A stretch of 5,700 bases of DNA from RGIG995 sp045543655. Its GTDB lineage: Bacteria; Bacillota; Clostridia; Oscillospirales; UBA644. The translations under genes and the position numbers were made by a program. The stretch covers positions 1-5,700 of the forward strand of contig JAZPXN010000046.1 of NCBI GenBank assembly GCA_045543655.1, written 5' to 3'. Position 1 is the first letter of the stretch, and the number at the start of each line of letters is the position of its first letter. Shown here in pieces: positions 1 to 4,251 of the stretch. A model generated the notes under the pieces. That model saw only the letters and a program-made list of their open reading frames with translations, was not told the origin of the DNA and did no database searches.

Positions 1-80
1 CTGCGATAAAATATCTATGAAGGAAGACAGAGAGGCTCGGCGATTCTTGATTTTGCTCTGCTTCAAAGAGAGCTTTCTTA

Positions 81-137
81 CCCCCACCACCAACGCCTGC
101 GGCGTCGGTCCCCCTTCCCCTTCCAAAGGGGAAGGTG
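81..137 (-). repeat. V module: two-hairpin repeat, reverse orientation
   Basis: Read on the - strand, this is a pyrimidine/purine hairpin (113-135; arms CCTTCCCCTT and AAGGGGAAGG, 3-nt loop), then GGGGGACC, then a second hairpin (93-105; arms ACGCC and GGCGT, 3-nt loop), then a G-rich tail. The plan (hairpin 1, G-run, hairpin 2, GGxGG tail) matches modules X and Y, but both stems differ in sequence. It is probably a diverged member of the same family; only one copy is visible. Confidence 0.6.
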
Positions 138-170
138 CAATATACGCGCATCGTTTTTTAGGACGCAATA

Positions 171-226
171 TCCGAGAGTTACTCTGCGATAGAAAGGTTA
201 TAAGGAGCGGCTGCGCTATATCCGGG
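171..226 (+). repeat. U module, copy 1
   Basis: It starts TCCGAGAG, runs through an AT-rich middle containing GCGATAGAAAGGTTATAAG, and ends TATATCCGGG directly before X copy 1. With X it forms a 108-bp segment (171-278) matched at 423-530. The two U copies agree at roughly three quarters of positions by eye, while the X parts are identical. No function is recognisable. Confidence 0.6.
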
Positions 227-278
227 CCTCCCCTTAGTAAGGGGAGGTGTCACCGCAGGTGACGGAAGGGATTGACCG
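227..278 (+). repeat. X module, copy 1
   Basis: Hairpin 1 is at 227-247 (arms CCTCCCCTTA and TAAGGGGAGG around a single G). Hairpin 2 is at 249-263 (arms GTCACC and GGTGAC, loop GCA). The module ends GGAAGGGATTGACCG. It is identical over its length to copy 2 (479-530) and nearly so to the reverse copy at 3103-3154. The copy at 2810-2860 has a different hairpin 2 that still pairs. Confidence 0.8.
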
Positions 279-335
279 CTCTTCTGTTACTATAAAAAAT
301 CTTCCACAAGGAAAGATGCTACTCGAAAGAGCGAT
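279..335 (+). repeat. L linker, copy 1
   Basis: This links X1 to Y1. The outer ends pair (CGCTCTT at 277-283 with AAGAGCG at 327-333), and an inner imperfect hairpin pairs ATCTTCC with GGAAAGAT with one bulged base. It is nearly identical to the reverse copy at 2756-2809. The pairing across the linker would bring X and Y together as one folded unit. Confidence 0.65.
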
Positions 336-399
336 GCGCCCCAAAACATACCTCCCCCGTGTAGGGGGAGGGGGACCACGAAGTGGTGGAAGGGTTGTT
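336..399 (+). repeat. Y module, copy 1
   Basis: It starts GCGCCCCAAAACATA. Hairpin 1 is at 351-371 (arms CCTCCCCC and GGGGGAGG, loop GTGTA). Hairpin 2 is at 375-387 (arms ACCAC and GTGGT, loop GAA). It ends GGAAGGGTTGTT. It has the same plan as X with different stems. Hairpin 1 matches the reverse copy at 2985-3051 and differs from the 2689-2755 copy by a paired C:G to T:A change. Confidence 0.75.
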
Positions 400-422
400 T
401 CCCCGAAAAATGTTACTTCCCA

Positions 423-478
423 TCCGAGAGCAACTCCACGATAAAATATTTATAAAGAAGGGATGCACCATATCCGGG
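423..478 (+). repeat. U module, copy 2
   Basis: Second U copy (TCCGAGAG start, CCATATCCGGG end), exactly 252 bp after the first. It shows that U-X-L-Y once repeated in tandem here. In this second unit L and Y are missing after X2, which instead runs into a shortened linker and Z. Its middle is more AT-rich than copy 1. Confidence 0.6.
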
Positions 479-530
479 CCTCCCCTTAGTAAGGGGAGGT
501 GTCACCGCAGGTGACGGAAGGGATTGACCG
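479..530 (+). repeat. X module, copy 2
   Basis: Identical to X copy 1: hairpin 1 at 479-499 and hairpin 2 at 501-515, ending GATTGACCG. The following bases (GGAGTATGATACTTTCCGTTCT) resemble the start of the linker after the reverse X at 3103-3154, but no Y follows. This looks like an internal deletion that joined X directly to Z. Confidence 0.8.
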
Positions 531-562
531 GGAGTATGATACTTTCCGTTCTCCCGTTACCG

Positions 563-640
563 GTGATGTTTGCCTTCGGCAAGTGAAGTTGCGGGGCAGT
601 GAAGTTTTTCGGAGAAAAGTGATGTTCGCCGTTCCGGCGA
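563..640 (+). repeat. Z module, copy 1: four GTGAWGTT repeats and three hairpins
   Basis: The octamer GTGATGTT or GTGAAGTT starts at 563, 583, 599 and 619, giving a symmetric 20-16-20 bp spacing. Small hairpins fill the gaps: 570-582 (TTGCC/GGCAA, loop TTC), 606-618 (TTTTC/GAAAA, loop GGA) and 626-640 (TCGCCG/CGGCGA, loop TTC). Both other complete Z copies (reverse, at 2574-2653 and 2870-2948) keep the octamers and all three stems. Function unknown; a protein-binding array or a structured transcript are both possible. Confidence 0.7.
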
Positions 641-663
641 GAGCATCCCCCCCTGCGAAACTC

Positions 664-730
664 CGGACGAAAGAATTTCGTCCGCCACAGCTTTTTCTTT
701 GGTTCTTTCTTGTTCTCGAACAAGAAAGAA
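664..730 (+). repeat. W module, copy 1
   Basis: A 21-nt perfect hairpin at 664-684 (arms CGGACGAAA and TTTCGTCCG, loop GAA) is followed by CCACAGCTTTTTCTTTGG and a 28-nt near-palindrome at 703-730 (13-bp arms starting TTCTTTCTTG, two central bases). It follows Z directly, as in the right array. The stem of the first hairpin varies between W copies while the 9-3-9 geometry stays fixed. Confidence 0.75.
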
Positions 731-751
731 CGTCGTTCCCCCGCAAGACGA

Positions 752-776
752 TGACGTGCGCCTTCGGCGAGAGAAT
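752..776 (+). repeat. Partial Z module (3' end only)
   Basis: Only the end of Z is present: a CGCC/GGCG hairpin (759-769, loop TTC) followed by GAGAGAATTCCCTGCCTCCC. The same GAGAGAATTCCCTGCCTCCC string occurs at the Z3-X3 junction of the right array (reverse strand, about 2855-2874). This suggests the segment came from a Z-X junction that was cut and joined to W copy 2. Confidence 0.55.
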
Positions 777-786
777 TCCCTGCCTC

Positions 787-866
787 CCGGCACAAGGATT
801 GTGCCGGCCTCAGCTTTTTCTTTCTTTGGTACTTTCTTTCTTGTTCCCGAACAAGAAAGAAAGTAC
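787..866 (+). repeat. W module, copy 2, beside the GH36-like gene 3' end
   Basis: The 9-3-9 hairpin is at 787-807 (arms CCGGCACAA and TTGTGCCGG, loop GGA), a different stem from copy 1. Next come CCTCAGCTTTTTCTTTCTTTGG and a perfect inverted repeat at 829-866 with 18-bp arms (from GTACTTTCTTTC) and two central bases. The inverted repeat lies 20 bp beyond the stop of the GH36-like gene. It could act at the mRNA 3' end, but on the gene strand it is followed by CAAAGAAAG rather than a T-run, so it is not a standard intrinsic terminator. Confidence 0.75.
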
Positions 867-886
867 GCTCCCGTCTCCCGTGCCCG

Positions 887-2335
887 TCAGATCTTACATT
901 CCACGAAAAGATAGCCCCGTTCCTTGCCGAAGGTTGCGGTGACGGCAGAGCCCCGGGCGGTGACGGCGCCCTCCGTATTGGAGGCGAGGATTTTGGGATC
1001 GGAGACCGGAACCGGCAGGGAGAAGGTGTATTCGTCCCGGTCGGTGACCTCCCGCAACAAGACGAGATAGGCCTTGTCCTCCAGGCGGGCGCAGAATCCG
1101 GTCATCCCCCGGCCGCAGGGGACTTCGCCCAAGGGGGTTACGTCGGCCTTGGCAAGATCGCCCCGAAGAGACCGCCACAGGGGGAAGAGGCGATTCAGCT
1201 GCGCTCTCCGTTCCGGAGTCAGGAACTGCACCTCCATCCAAAACAGGGGATTGGAAACCATGACCGAAGCAAAAAGATAGTCCATATCGCACAAAACGGG
1301 GGCAAAGGGATCGTCTCCGTAGGCCTCGGGCGCGAGATCGGGGTTGACGATTTCGAACTGGAACCGGCAGACCGGCAGATACCGGGACAGCGTCCACAGA
1401 TTCCGCAGAGTACGGTGAGGATAATAGGTGGTGGTCTTGGTATAACGGTTTTCGATAAACAGCGTTCCGTGCTCAATGCCGGTCAAAAAGCCCAGGCGCA
1501 CCTCGTTGGTCACGTCCAGCTGAACCTCTGCGTCGGCACCGAAGGCCCGGATGGAATCGAGCATGAACAGAAATCGGTCGAAGCTTTCCCTATCCTGAAT
1601 GGAGAGCATATCCAATTTAAAATAGTGGAAGCCCCATTCGTCGTAGGCCTTTTTCAGCACCGAAAGATCCCGGTCAAGCCGTTCGAATCCGTTGGAGGAA
1701 TCGGGGGCAAACCAAAGCCCCATTTCCACGCCCCGTTCGGCGGCGTAATCCCGGAGATTTTTCATGCCGGCAGGGAAGCGGACCTCGCTCAATTCCCACA
1801 TGGGATCGAAGAAGAAGCGGCGCCCCTTCTCATCCCGGAGGGCGCCGGTGGGGAACAGAGTCTGCCAGCCGTCGTCCACCTGAACCACGTCAAGCCCCAA
1901 TTCGGAGGCGGTGTCGATCTCCCGGCGGACGAAGGCCTCGTAGACCCGATCCCGGGAGTTCATATCGCCCCAGGTATTGGACATGGTGATCAGCGTGTTA
2001 CGGTTGGATTTTTCCCGATACCATTTGCGGCAGACGGCTTCGCATTCCCCTCTGCGGCAGTCGAGGACGGTGACGGGATAGCCGGGGGCGCCCTTGATCA
2101 CGACCTGGTTTTTCCGCACCGTGAGGGAGGGTTGGACGTAATCCGGAGCCTCCACGATCAGCACCTTGGCGTCCCCGGTCAGGGGATCCTCACAGAAAAA
2201 GATGCGGCCCGGCACCTCGGGCAGATTGTCCCGGTGCAGATACGCCGCCCGGTCGGCGACGAAGGAATCGTGATAGTCGGTTTTGTCAAAAAGATTGATC
2301 GCCCGAACGATCCAATGCTTTCCCTTCAGTTCCAT
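887..2335 (-). CDS. GH36-like glycoside hydrolase (putative alpha-galactosidase)
   Basis: A 482-residue protein without a signal peptide or membrane segment, so probably cytoplasmic. Seen: clan GH-D barrel motifs in order, NTWGD (120-124), VVQVDDGWQ (150-158), the PAGMKNLRDYA...GLWFAPD segment (188-212), and FKLDML (239-244), whose Asp242 sits where GH36 and GH27 enzymes carry the nucleophile. Beyond that the usual GGGRFD and SDxxD acid/base motifs are absent; instead there are LDVTNEVR (273-280), IENRYT (294-299) and a YP..TLRNLW.LSRYLP stretch (305-321). I recall these from poorly characterised GH36-type proteins. At 482 residues it is shorter than classical GH36 enzymes (about 700), with a reduced N-terminal beta domain. 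Inference: it removes alpha-galactosyl or related residues from oligosaccharides. The start at 2335 is supported by AAAGGAG 10 nt upstream. It is a single-gene unit with its own promoter. The exact substrate is uncertain. Confidence 0.82.
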   Translation of the reverse strand: MELKGKHWIVRAINLFDKTDYHDSFVADRAAYLHRDNLPEVPGRIFFCEDPLTGDAKVLIVEAPDYVQPSLTVRKNQVVIKGAPGYPVTVLDCRRGECEAVCRKWYREKSNRNTLITMSNTWGDMNSRDRVYEAFVRREIDTASELGLDVVQVDDGWQTLFPTGALRDEKGRRFFFDPMWELSEVRFPAGMKNLRDYAAERGVEMGLWFAPDSSNGFERLDRDLSVLKKAYDEWGFHYFKLDMLSIQDRESFDRFLFMLDSIRAFGADAEVQLDVTNEVRLGFLTGIEHGTLFIENRYTKTTTYYPHRTLRNLWTLSRYLPVCRFQFEIVNPDLAPEAYGDDPFAPVLCDMDYLFASVMVSNPLFWMEVQFLTPERRAQLNRLFPLWRSLRGDLAKADVTPLGEVPCGRGMTGFCARLEDKAYLVLLREVTDRDEYTFSLPVPVSDPKILASNTEGAVTARGSAVTATFGKERGYLFVECKI

Positions 2336-2345
2336 CGTAAAAACG

Positions 2346-2352
2346 CTCCTTT
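2346..2352 (-). promoter_or_regulatory. Ribosome binding site of the GH36-like gene
   Basis: AAAGGAG on the - strand ends 10 nt before the ATG at 2335. It supports this start over later internal ATGs. Confidence 0.7.
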
Positions 2353-2368
2353 GCGTGGATTTTTCTCT

Positions 2369-2397
2369 ATTATAACAGATATTTTATGGAATTACAA
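2369..2397 (-). promoter_or_regulatory. Sigma-A promoter of the GH36-like gene
   Basis: On the - strand, -35 TTGTAA (2392-2397), a 17-bp spacer, and a perfect -10 TATAAT (2369-2374) preceded by TGT, an extended -10. Transcription should start near 2362, giving a leader of about 27 nt. The weak -35 leaves room for activation. A perfect 13-bp palindrome (AAAAGT G ACTTTT, 2403-2415) lies 5 bp upstream of the -35 and is a candidate activator site. Confidence 0.75.
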
Positions 2398-2487
2398 GCC
2401 CCAAAAGTGACTTTTCCCCAAAAATCCGTCTCTTCGGGAAAGGTGAAGAACGGGGGCGGAGGAACGGGGGGGGAACGGGCGAAACGG
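2398..2487. other. Spacer between GH36-like promoter and right array
   Basis: Apart from the small palindrome at 2403-2415, this is G-rich on the + strand (several runs of four to eight G around 2453-2489) and encodes nothing recognisable. Confidence 0.5.
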
Positions 2488-2555
2488 GGTCCTTTCCTTT
2501 CACGAGAAAGGAAAGAACCAAAGGAAAGCGGAGGCCAACGCAATTCTTGCGTTGG
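2488..2555 (-). repeat. W module, copy 3 (closes right array)
   Basis: On the - strand: a 9-3-9 hairpin at 2535-2555 (arms CCAACGCAA and TTGCGTTGG), then CCTCCGCTTTCCTTTGG, then an inverted repeat at 2488-2519 with 14-bp arms carrying one mismatch (GGTTCTTTCC against GGTCCTTTCC, a possible G:U pair in RNA). The stem and tail differ from other W copies but the layout is the same. It directly follows Z2, repeating the Z-W order of the left array. Confidence 0.7.
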
Positions 2556-2573
2556 GGGTGTGCAGGGGAAGGT

Positions 2574-2653
2574 CTCTCGCCAAAGGCGAACATCACTTTT
2601 CGAAGAAAAACTTCACTGCCCCGCAACTTCACTTGCCGCAAGGCAAACTTCAC
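2574..2653 (-). repeat. Z module, copy 2
   Basis: The octamers read in reverse (AACATCAC, AACTTCAC) at 2589, 2609, 2625 and 2646. The spacing is 20-16-21, the extra base being in the loop of the first hairpin (2633-2646, TTGCC/GGCAA with a 4-nt loop). The TTTTC/GAAAA and TCGCC/GGCGA stems are kept. Confidence 0.7.
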
Positions 2654-2688
2654 CGGCAACGGCTTGGAAAAAGTAACATCTTCGCCGG

Positions 2689-2755
2689 AACAACCCTTCC
2701 ACCACTTCGTGGTCCCCCTCCCCTTACACAGGGGAGGTATGTTTTAGGGCGCGCC
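2689..2755 (-). repeat. Y module, copy 2
   Basis: Hairpin 1 is at 2717-2737 and hairpin 2 (ACCAC/GTGGT) at 2701-2713. On the - strand the hairpin 1 arms are CCTCCCCT and AGGGGAGG, where Y1 and Y3 have CCTCCCCC and GGGGGAGG. The innermost pair has changed on both sides, so pairing is kept. Confidence 0.75.
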
Positions 2756-2809
2756 GCTCTTTTGGGTAGCATCTTTCCTTGTGGAAGATTTTTGATAGTA
2801 ACAGAAGAG
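2756..2809 (-). repeat. L linker, copy 2
   Basis: Nearly identical to L1 when read on the - strand. The 7-bp outer stem (2755-2761 with 2805-2811) and the inner ATCTTCC/GGAAAGAT hairpin are kept. It joins X3 to Y2. Confidence 0.65.
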
Positions 2810-2860
2810 CGGTCAATCCCTTCCACCGCAGGCGGTCCCCCTCCCCTTACTAAGGGGAGG
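2810..2860 (-). repeat. X module, copy 3 (variant hairpin 2)
   Basis: Hairpin 1 (2840-2860) is the same as in other X copies. Hairpin 2 (2825-2836) is ACCGC/GCGGT with a 2-nt loop instead of GTCACC/GGTGAC. Both arms changed together and the GGAAGGGATTGACCG tail is kept. It follows Z3 directly through GAGAGAATTCCCTG. Confidence 0.75.
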
Positions 2861-2869
2861 CAGGGAATT

Positions 2870-2948
2870 CTCTCGCCGAAGGCGAACATCACTTTTCGAA
2901 GAAAAACTTCACTGCCCCGCAACTTCACTCGCCGCAGGCGAACATCAC
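2870..2948 (-). repeat. Z module, copy 3
   Basis: Octamers in reverse start at 2885, 2905, 2921 and 2941, restoring the 20-16-20 spacing. The first hairpin is TCGCC/GGCGA here against TTGCC/GGCAA in Z1 and Z2, a paired T:A to C:G change. The other two stems are kept. Confidence 0.7.
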
Positions 2949-2984
2949 CGATTACGGCGGGGAGAGAAGTATCATTTGCACCGG

Positions 2985-3051
2985 AACAACCCTTCCACCA
3001 CTTCGTGGTCCCCCTCCCCCTACACGGGGGAGGTATGTTTTGGGGCGCGCC
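2985..3051 (-). repeat. Y module, copy 3
   Basis: Hairpin 1 at 3013-3033 has the same arms as Y1; hairpin 2 at 2997-3009 is ACCAC/GTGGT. The flank ends GGGCGCGCC like Y2. On the - strand it is followed by about 35 bp leading into Z3. Confidence 0.75.
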
Positions 3052-3102
3052 GTTCTTTTAGAAGATCGTTTCAATGTCATAGAACGAAAAGAATCCCACT
3101 CC
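3052..3102 (-). repeat. L linker, copy 3 (diverged)
   Basis: It sits in the same place as L1 and L2, between X4 and Y3, but most of its sequence differs. The outer stem survives as CGTTCT (3051-3056) with AGAACG (3081-3086), against CGCTCTT with AAGAGCG in L1 and L2, a paired C:G to T:A change. The segment next to X4 resembles the bases after X2 (531-552). Confidence 0.5.
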
Positions 3103-3154
3103 CGGTCAATCCCTTCCGTCACCTGCGGTGACACCTCCCCTTACTAAGGGGAGG
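3103..3154 (-). repeat. X module, copy 4
   Basis: Hairpin 1 at 3134-3154 and hairpin 2 at 3118-3132 (GTCACC/GGTGAC) match X1 and X2. It opens the right array on the - strand. Confidence 0.8.
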
Positions 3155-3246
3155 CAGGACGGACGCGCGTCACCCTTGGATTTTTCGCTTTGCCGATTGG
3201 AAAATTGAAAAAGAATCCTCTACGCCGGAAAAACCCCTTTCACCTC
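3155..3246. other. Unique spacer between right array and W4
   Basis: About 90 bp with a perfect 10-bp palindrome (GACGCGCGTC, 3162-3171) followed by AT-rich sequence (about 3178-3225) in which GGATT and AATCC could pair over a long loop. No gene or convincing terminator is seen. Confidence 0.45.
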
Positions 3247-3314
3247 CGGACGAATGCAATTCGTCCGCCTCCGCTTTTTCTTTGGTTCTTTCTTGTTGTC
3301 GAACAAGAAAGAAC
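3247..3314 (+). repeat. W module, copy 4, beside the araC 3' end
   Basis: The 9-3-9 hairpin is at 3247-3267 (arms CGGACGAAT and ATTCGTCCG, loop GCA), then CCTCCGCTTTTTCTTTGG, then an inverted repeat at 3285-3314 with 13-bp arms. The innermost stem pair differs from W1 (A:T turned to T:A), again paired. The inverted repeat ends 21 bp from the stop of the AraC-family gene, almost the same distance as W2 from the GH36-like gene, in the same gene-relative orientation. A role at the mRNA 3' end is an inference. Confidence 0.75.
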
Positions 3315-3335
3315 ACCGTCCCCCTCCGTCCCTCG

Positions 3336-4106
3336 TCAGGAGCGGAATTTTTTGGCGTAGGCCCGGGGGGAGAGGCCGAAATGGCGCTTGAAGGATTTGG
3401 AGAAATGGAACAGATCGTCGTACCCCACGGAAGCGGCGGCGGTGGTGGGCTTTTCTCCGTGGACCGCCATCAGCTCGGCGGCCTTGTTCAGCCGATAACT
3501 CCGCAGATAATCCCGGGGCGGCATCCCCACCCGTTTGGAAAAGAGGGTGGAAAAATAGGATCGGTCCAGATTCAACCGGTCGGCGATCTGCTGAACGGTA
3601 ATTCCGTTGGAATATTCGGAATGAATGCAGGAAAGCGCCTTGTCGATATAGTCGGATTTCTCCTTCCCCGTCTCCAACAAAATCCCAACCAATTTCCATA
3701 GGCAGGCCGAAAGATAAGCGCTGCGGCCGCTTTCGTATTCCCGGCAGAGCCGCATTTCGTCGAAGACCGCCCCCACCTCCGGGCAGGAAATCACGGAATT
3801 GGCAAAGAAATCCGGCAACTCCCCGTCGGCGGTAAAGCCGATCCACACGTATTCCCAGGGGCGCTCCCGGTCGGCCTCGTAATAGGTCTCCAGATAGGGC
3901 GGGATGACGAACATCTCCCCCGGCCCCACCGTATATTCCGCGCCATCCCGCAAAAAGCGGCCCTTGCCGGCCGTTACGTAATGCAACAGCCAATGGGTGC
4001 GCACCGCCGGCCCGTAAGAATGGCCGGGGGCACAGCTTTCCGCACCGAATTGCACCGGATTCAGCCCGTGGTAAGAGCAGTCTACCACGATTTCCGAACG
4101 CACCAT
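3336..4106 (-). CDS. AraC-family transcriptional regulator
   Basis: A 256-residue DNA-binding protein of the usual two-domain AraC plan. The N-terminal part (about 30-95) looks like the sugar-sensing cupin, with HWLLHYVTAGKGRF (38-51), GPGEMFVIPP (61-70) and WEYVWIGF (84-91). The C-terminal part (about 150-256) carries two helix-turn-helix motifs: ITVQQIADRLNLDRSYFS (169-186) and the family signature GYDDLFHFSKSFKRHFGLSP (228-247). No signal peptide or membrane segment is present. The ATG at 4106 has a strong AGAGGTGA 6 nt upstream. It is divergent from the GH4 gene with a shared control region, the layout of melR and melAB in E. coli, and like MsmR/RafR-type regulators of alpha-galactoside use. 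Inference: it senses an alpha-galactoside and activates melA; control of the GH36-like gene downstream is possible. Whether it is orthologous to MelR cannot be told from one sequence. Confidence 0.92.
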   Translation of the reverse strand: MVRSEIVVDCSYHGLNPVQFGAESCAPGHSYGPAVRTHWLLHYVTAGKGRFLRDGAEYTVGPGEMFVIPPYLETYYEADRERPWEYVWIGFTADGELPDFFANSVISCPEVGAVFDEMRLCREYESGRSAYLSACLWKLVGILLETGKEKSDYIDKALSCIHSEYSNGITVQQIADRLNLDRSYFSTLFSKRVGMPPRDYLRSYRLNKAAELMAVHGEKPTTAAASVGYDDLFHFSKSFKRHFGLSPRAYAKKFRS

Positions 4107-4112
4107 AAAAAA

Positions 4113-4120
4113 TCACCTCT
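4113..4120 (-). promoter_or_regulatory. Ribosome binding site of araC-family gene
   Basis: AGAGGTGA on the - strand lies 6 nt before the ATG at 4106. It fixes this start rather than the longer alternative reading frame that overlaps the region. Confidence 0.75.
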
Positions 4121-4130
4121 CTATCTAACA

Positions 4131-4159
4131 AATATACAAGTTTTTACAACGAAAAGCAA
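4131..4159 (-). promoter_or_regulatory. Predicted promoter of araC-family gene
   Basis: On the - strand, -35 TTGCTT (4154-4159), a 17-bp spacer and -10 TATATT (4131-4136). Transcription would start near 4124, leaving a leader of about 18 nt. Its -35 abuts the -35 of the melA promoter. A direct repeat, TACAAG (4135-4140) and TACAAC (4145-4150), lies one helical turn apart within it and might be a regulator half-site pair; this is weak. Confidence 0.55.
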
Positions 4160-4188
4160 TGGAAAAAGTGTGAATTTTCTGTTAAAAT
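4160..4188 (+). promoter_or_regulatory. melA: Predicted promoter of melA
   Basis: -35 TGGAAA (4160-4165, four of six consensus bases), a 17-bp spacer, and -10 TAAAAT (4183-4188) preceded by TGT as an extended -10. Start near 4195 gives a leader of about 57 nt. The poor -35 fits an activator-dependent promoter, as expected under AraC-type control. AAAAAGTGTGAATTTT (4163-4178) lies between the boxes and resembles the palindrome upstream of the GH36-like promoter. Confidence 0.55.
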
Positions 4189-4228
4189 AAAAGTAACGAA
4201 AACAACAAGGACACCTTAACCCAAATTT

Positions 4229-4239
4229 TGAACCGTTCA
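4229..4239 (+). promoter_or_regulatory. Palindrome touching the melA ribosome binding site
   Basis: TGAAC C GTTCA is a perfect 11-bp palindrome in the melA leader, and its last base is the first of AGGAGG. It could be an operator, or a small hairpin affecting translation; an 11-bp palindrome can also occur by chance. Confidence 0.35.
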
Positions 4240-4244
4240 GGAGG
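4239..4244 (+). promoter_or_regulatory. melA: Ribosome binding site of melA
   Basis: AGGAGG lies 7 nt before the ATG at 4252. It decides the start: an upstream TTG at 4228 would extend the frame by eight residues but would place this site inside the coding region. Confidence 0.85.
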
Positions 4245-4251
4245 ACTTTTT

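Larger units (their letters stand above)
1..866 (+). repeat. Left composite hairpin-repeat array
   Basis: This 866-bp stretch carries no credible gene. It is a chain of short modules, most of them with perfect stem-loops, reading on the + strand as U-X-L-Y, U-X, Z, W, partial Z, W, with a reversed V module near the start. The same modules in the same X-L-Y-Z-W order recur on the - strand at 2488-3154. Bases 1-80 hold only a fragment resembling the U module (1-25, starting CTGCGATAAAATATCTATG) and otherwise nothing recognisable. The small ORFs across this array are built from repeat sequence, overlap on both strands, and lack good ribosome binding sites. Module limits are my own, from comparing copies by eye. 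Confidence 0.85.
2488..3154 (-). repeat. Right composite hairpin-repeat array
   Basis: A 667-bp non-coding array between the GH36-like promoter and the 3' side of araC. On the - strand it reads X-L-Y-Z, X-L-Y-Z, W: a unit of about 290 bp in tandem (roughly 3154-2863 and 2860-2574) closed by W. Module content and order match the left array, in inverted orientation. No transposase or other gene is seen inside; small ORFs here are repeat sequence read in different frames. Confidence 0.85.

Noticed and set aside
272..296. Promoter formed by TTGACC at the X end and TATAAA in L
   Set aside because: The spacer is only 13 bp and other X copies lack the -10-like box, so TTGACC is just part of the repeat tail.
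1..866. CRISPR array
   Set aside because: The repeats are palindromic modules of mixed types and lengths, without regular unique spacers, and no cas gene is present.
829..866. Canonical intrinsic terminator for the GH36-like gene
   Set aside because: The inverted repeat is strong, but on the gene strand it is followed by A-rich rather than T-rich sequence.
664..866. Integron attC-like recombination sites, because structure is kept over sequence
   Set aside because: The typical RYYYAAC/GTTRRRY core sites and extrahelical base pattern are not evident, and no integrase is present.
1..942. Several 60-150 residue ORFs on both strands in the left array
   Set aside because: They are translations of repeat modules, overlap each other on both strands, and share peptides such as SPQVTEGIDR simply because the DNA repeats. 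No convincing ribosome binding sites.
1415..2410. 331-codon + strand ORF opposite the GH36-like gene
   Set aside because: A shadow of the GH36-like coding sequence, without motifs or a start signal.
2384..3134. Small ORFs in the right array
   Set aside because: Same repeat-derived peptides as in the left array, and no family resemblance.
3220..4131. 303-codon ORF overlapping the AraC gene in another frame
   Set aside because: Arginine/glycine-rich, low-complexity translation typical of a shadow frame; the AraC frame has both domains and a good ribosome binding site.
4191..4204. Catabolite-response (cre) site in the melA leader
   Set aside because: The right half fits the consensus, but the left half fails at the first four positions.
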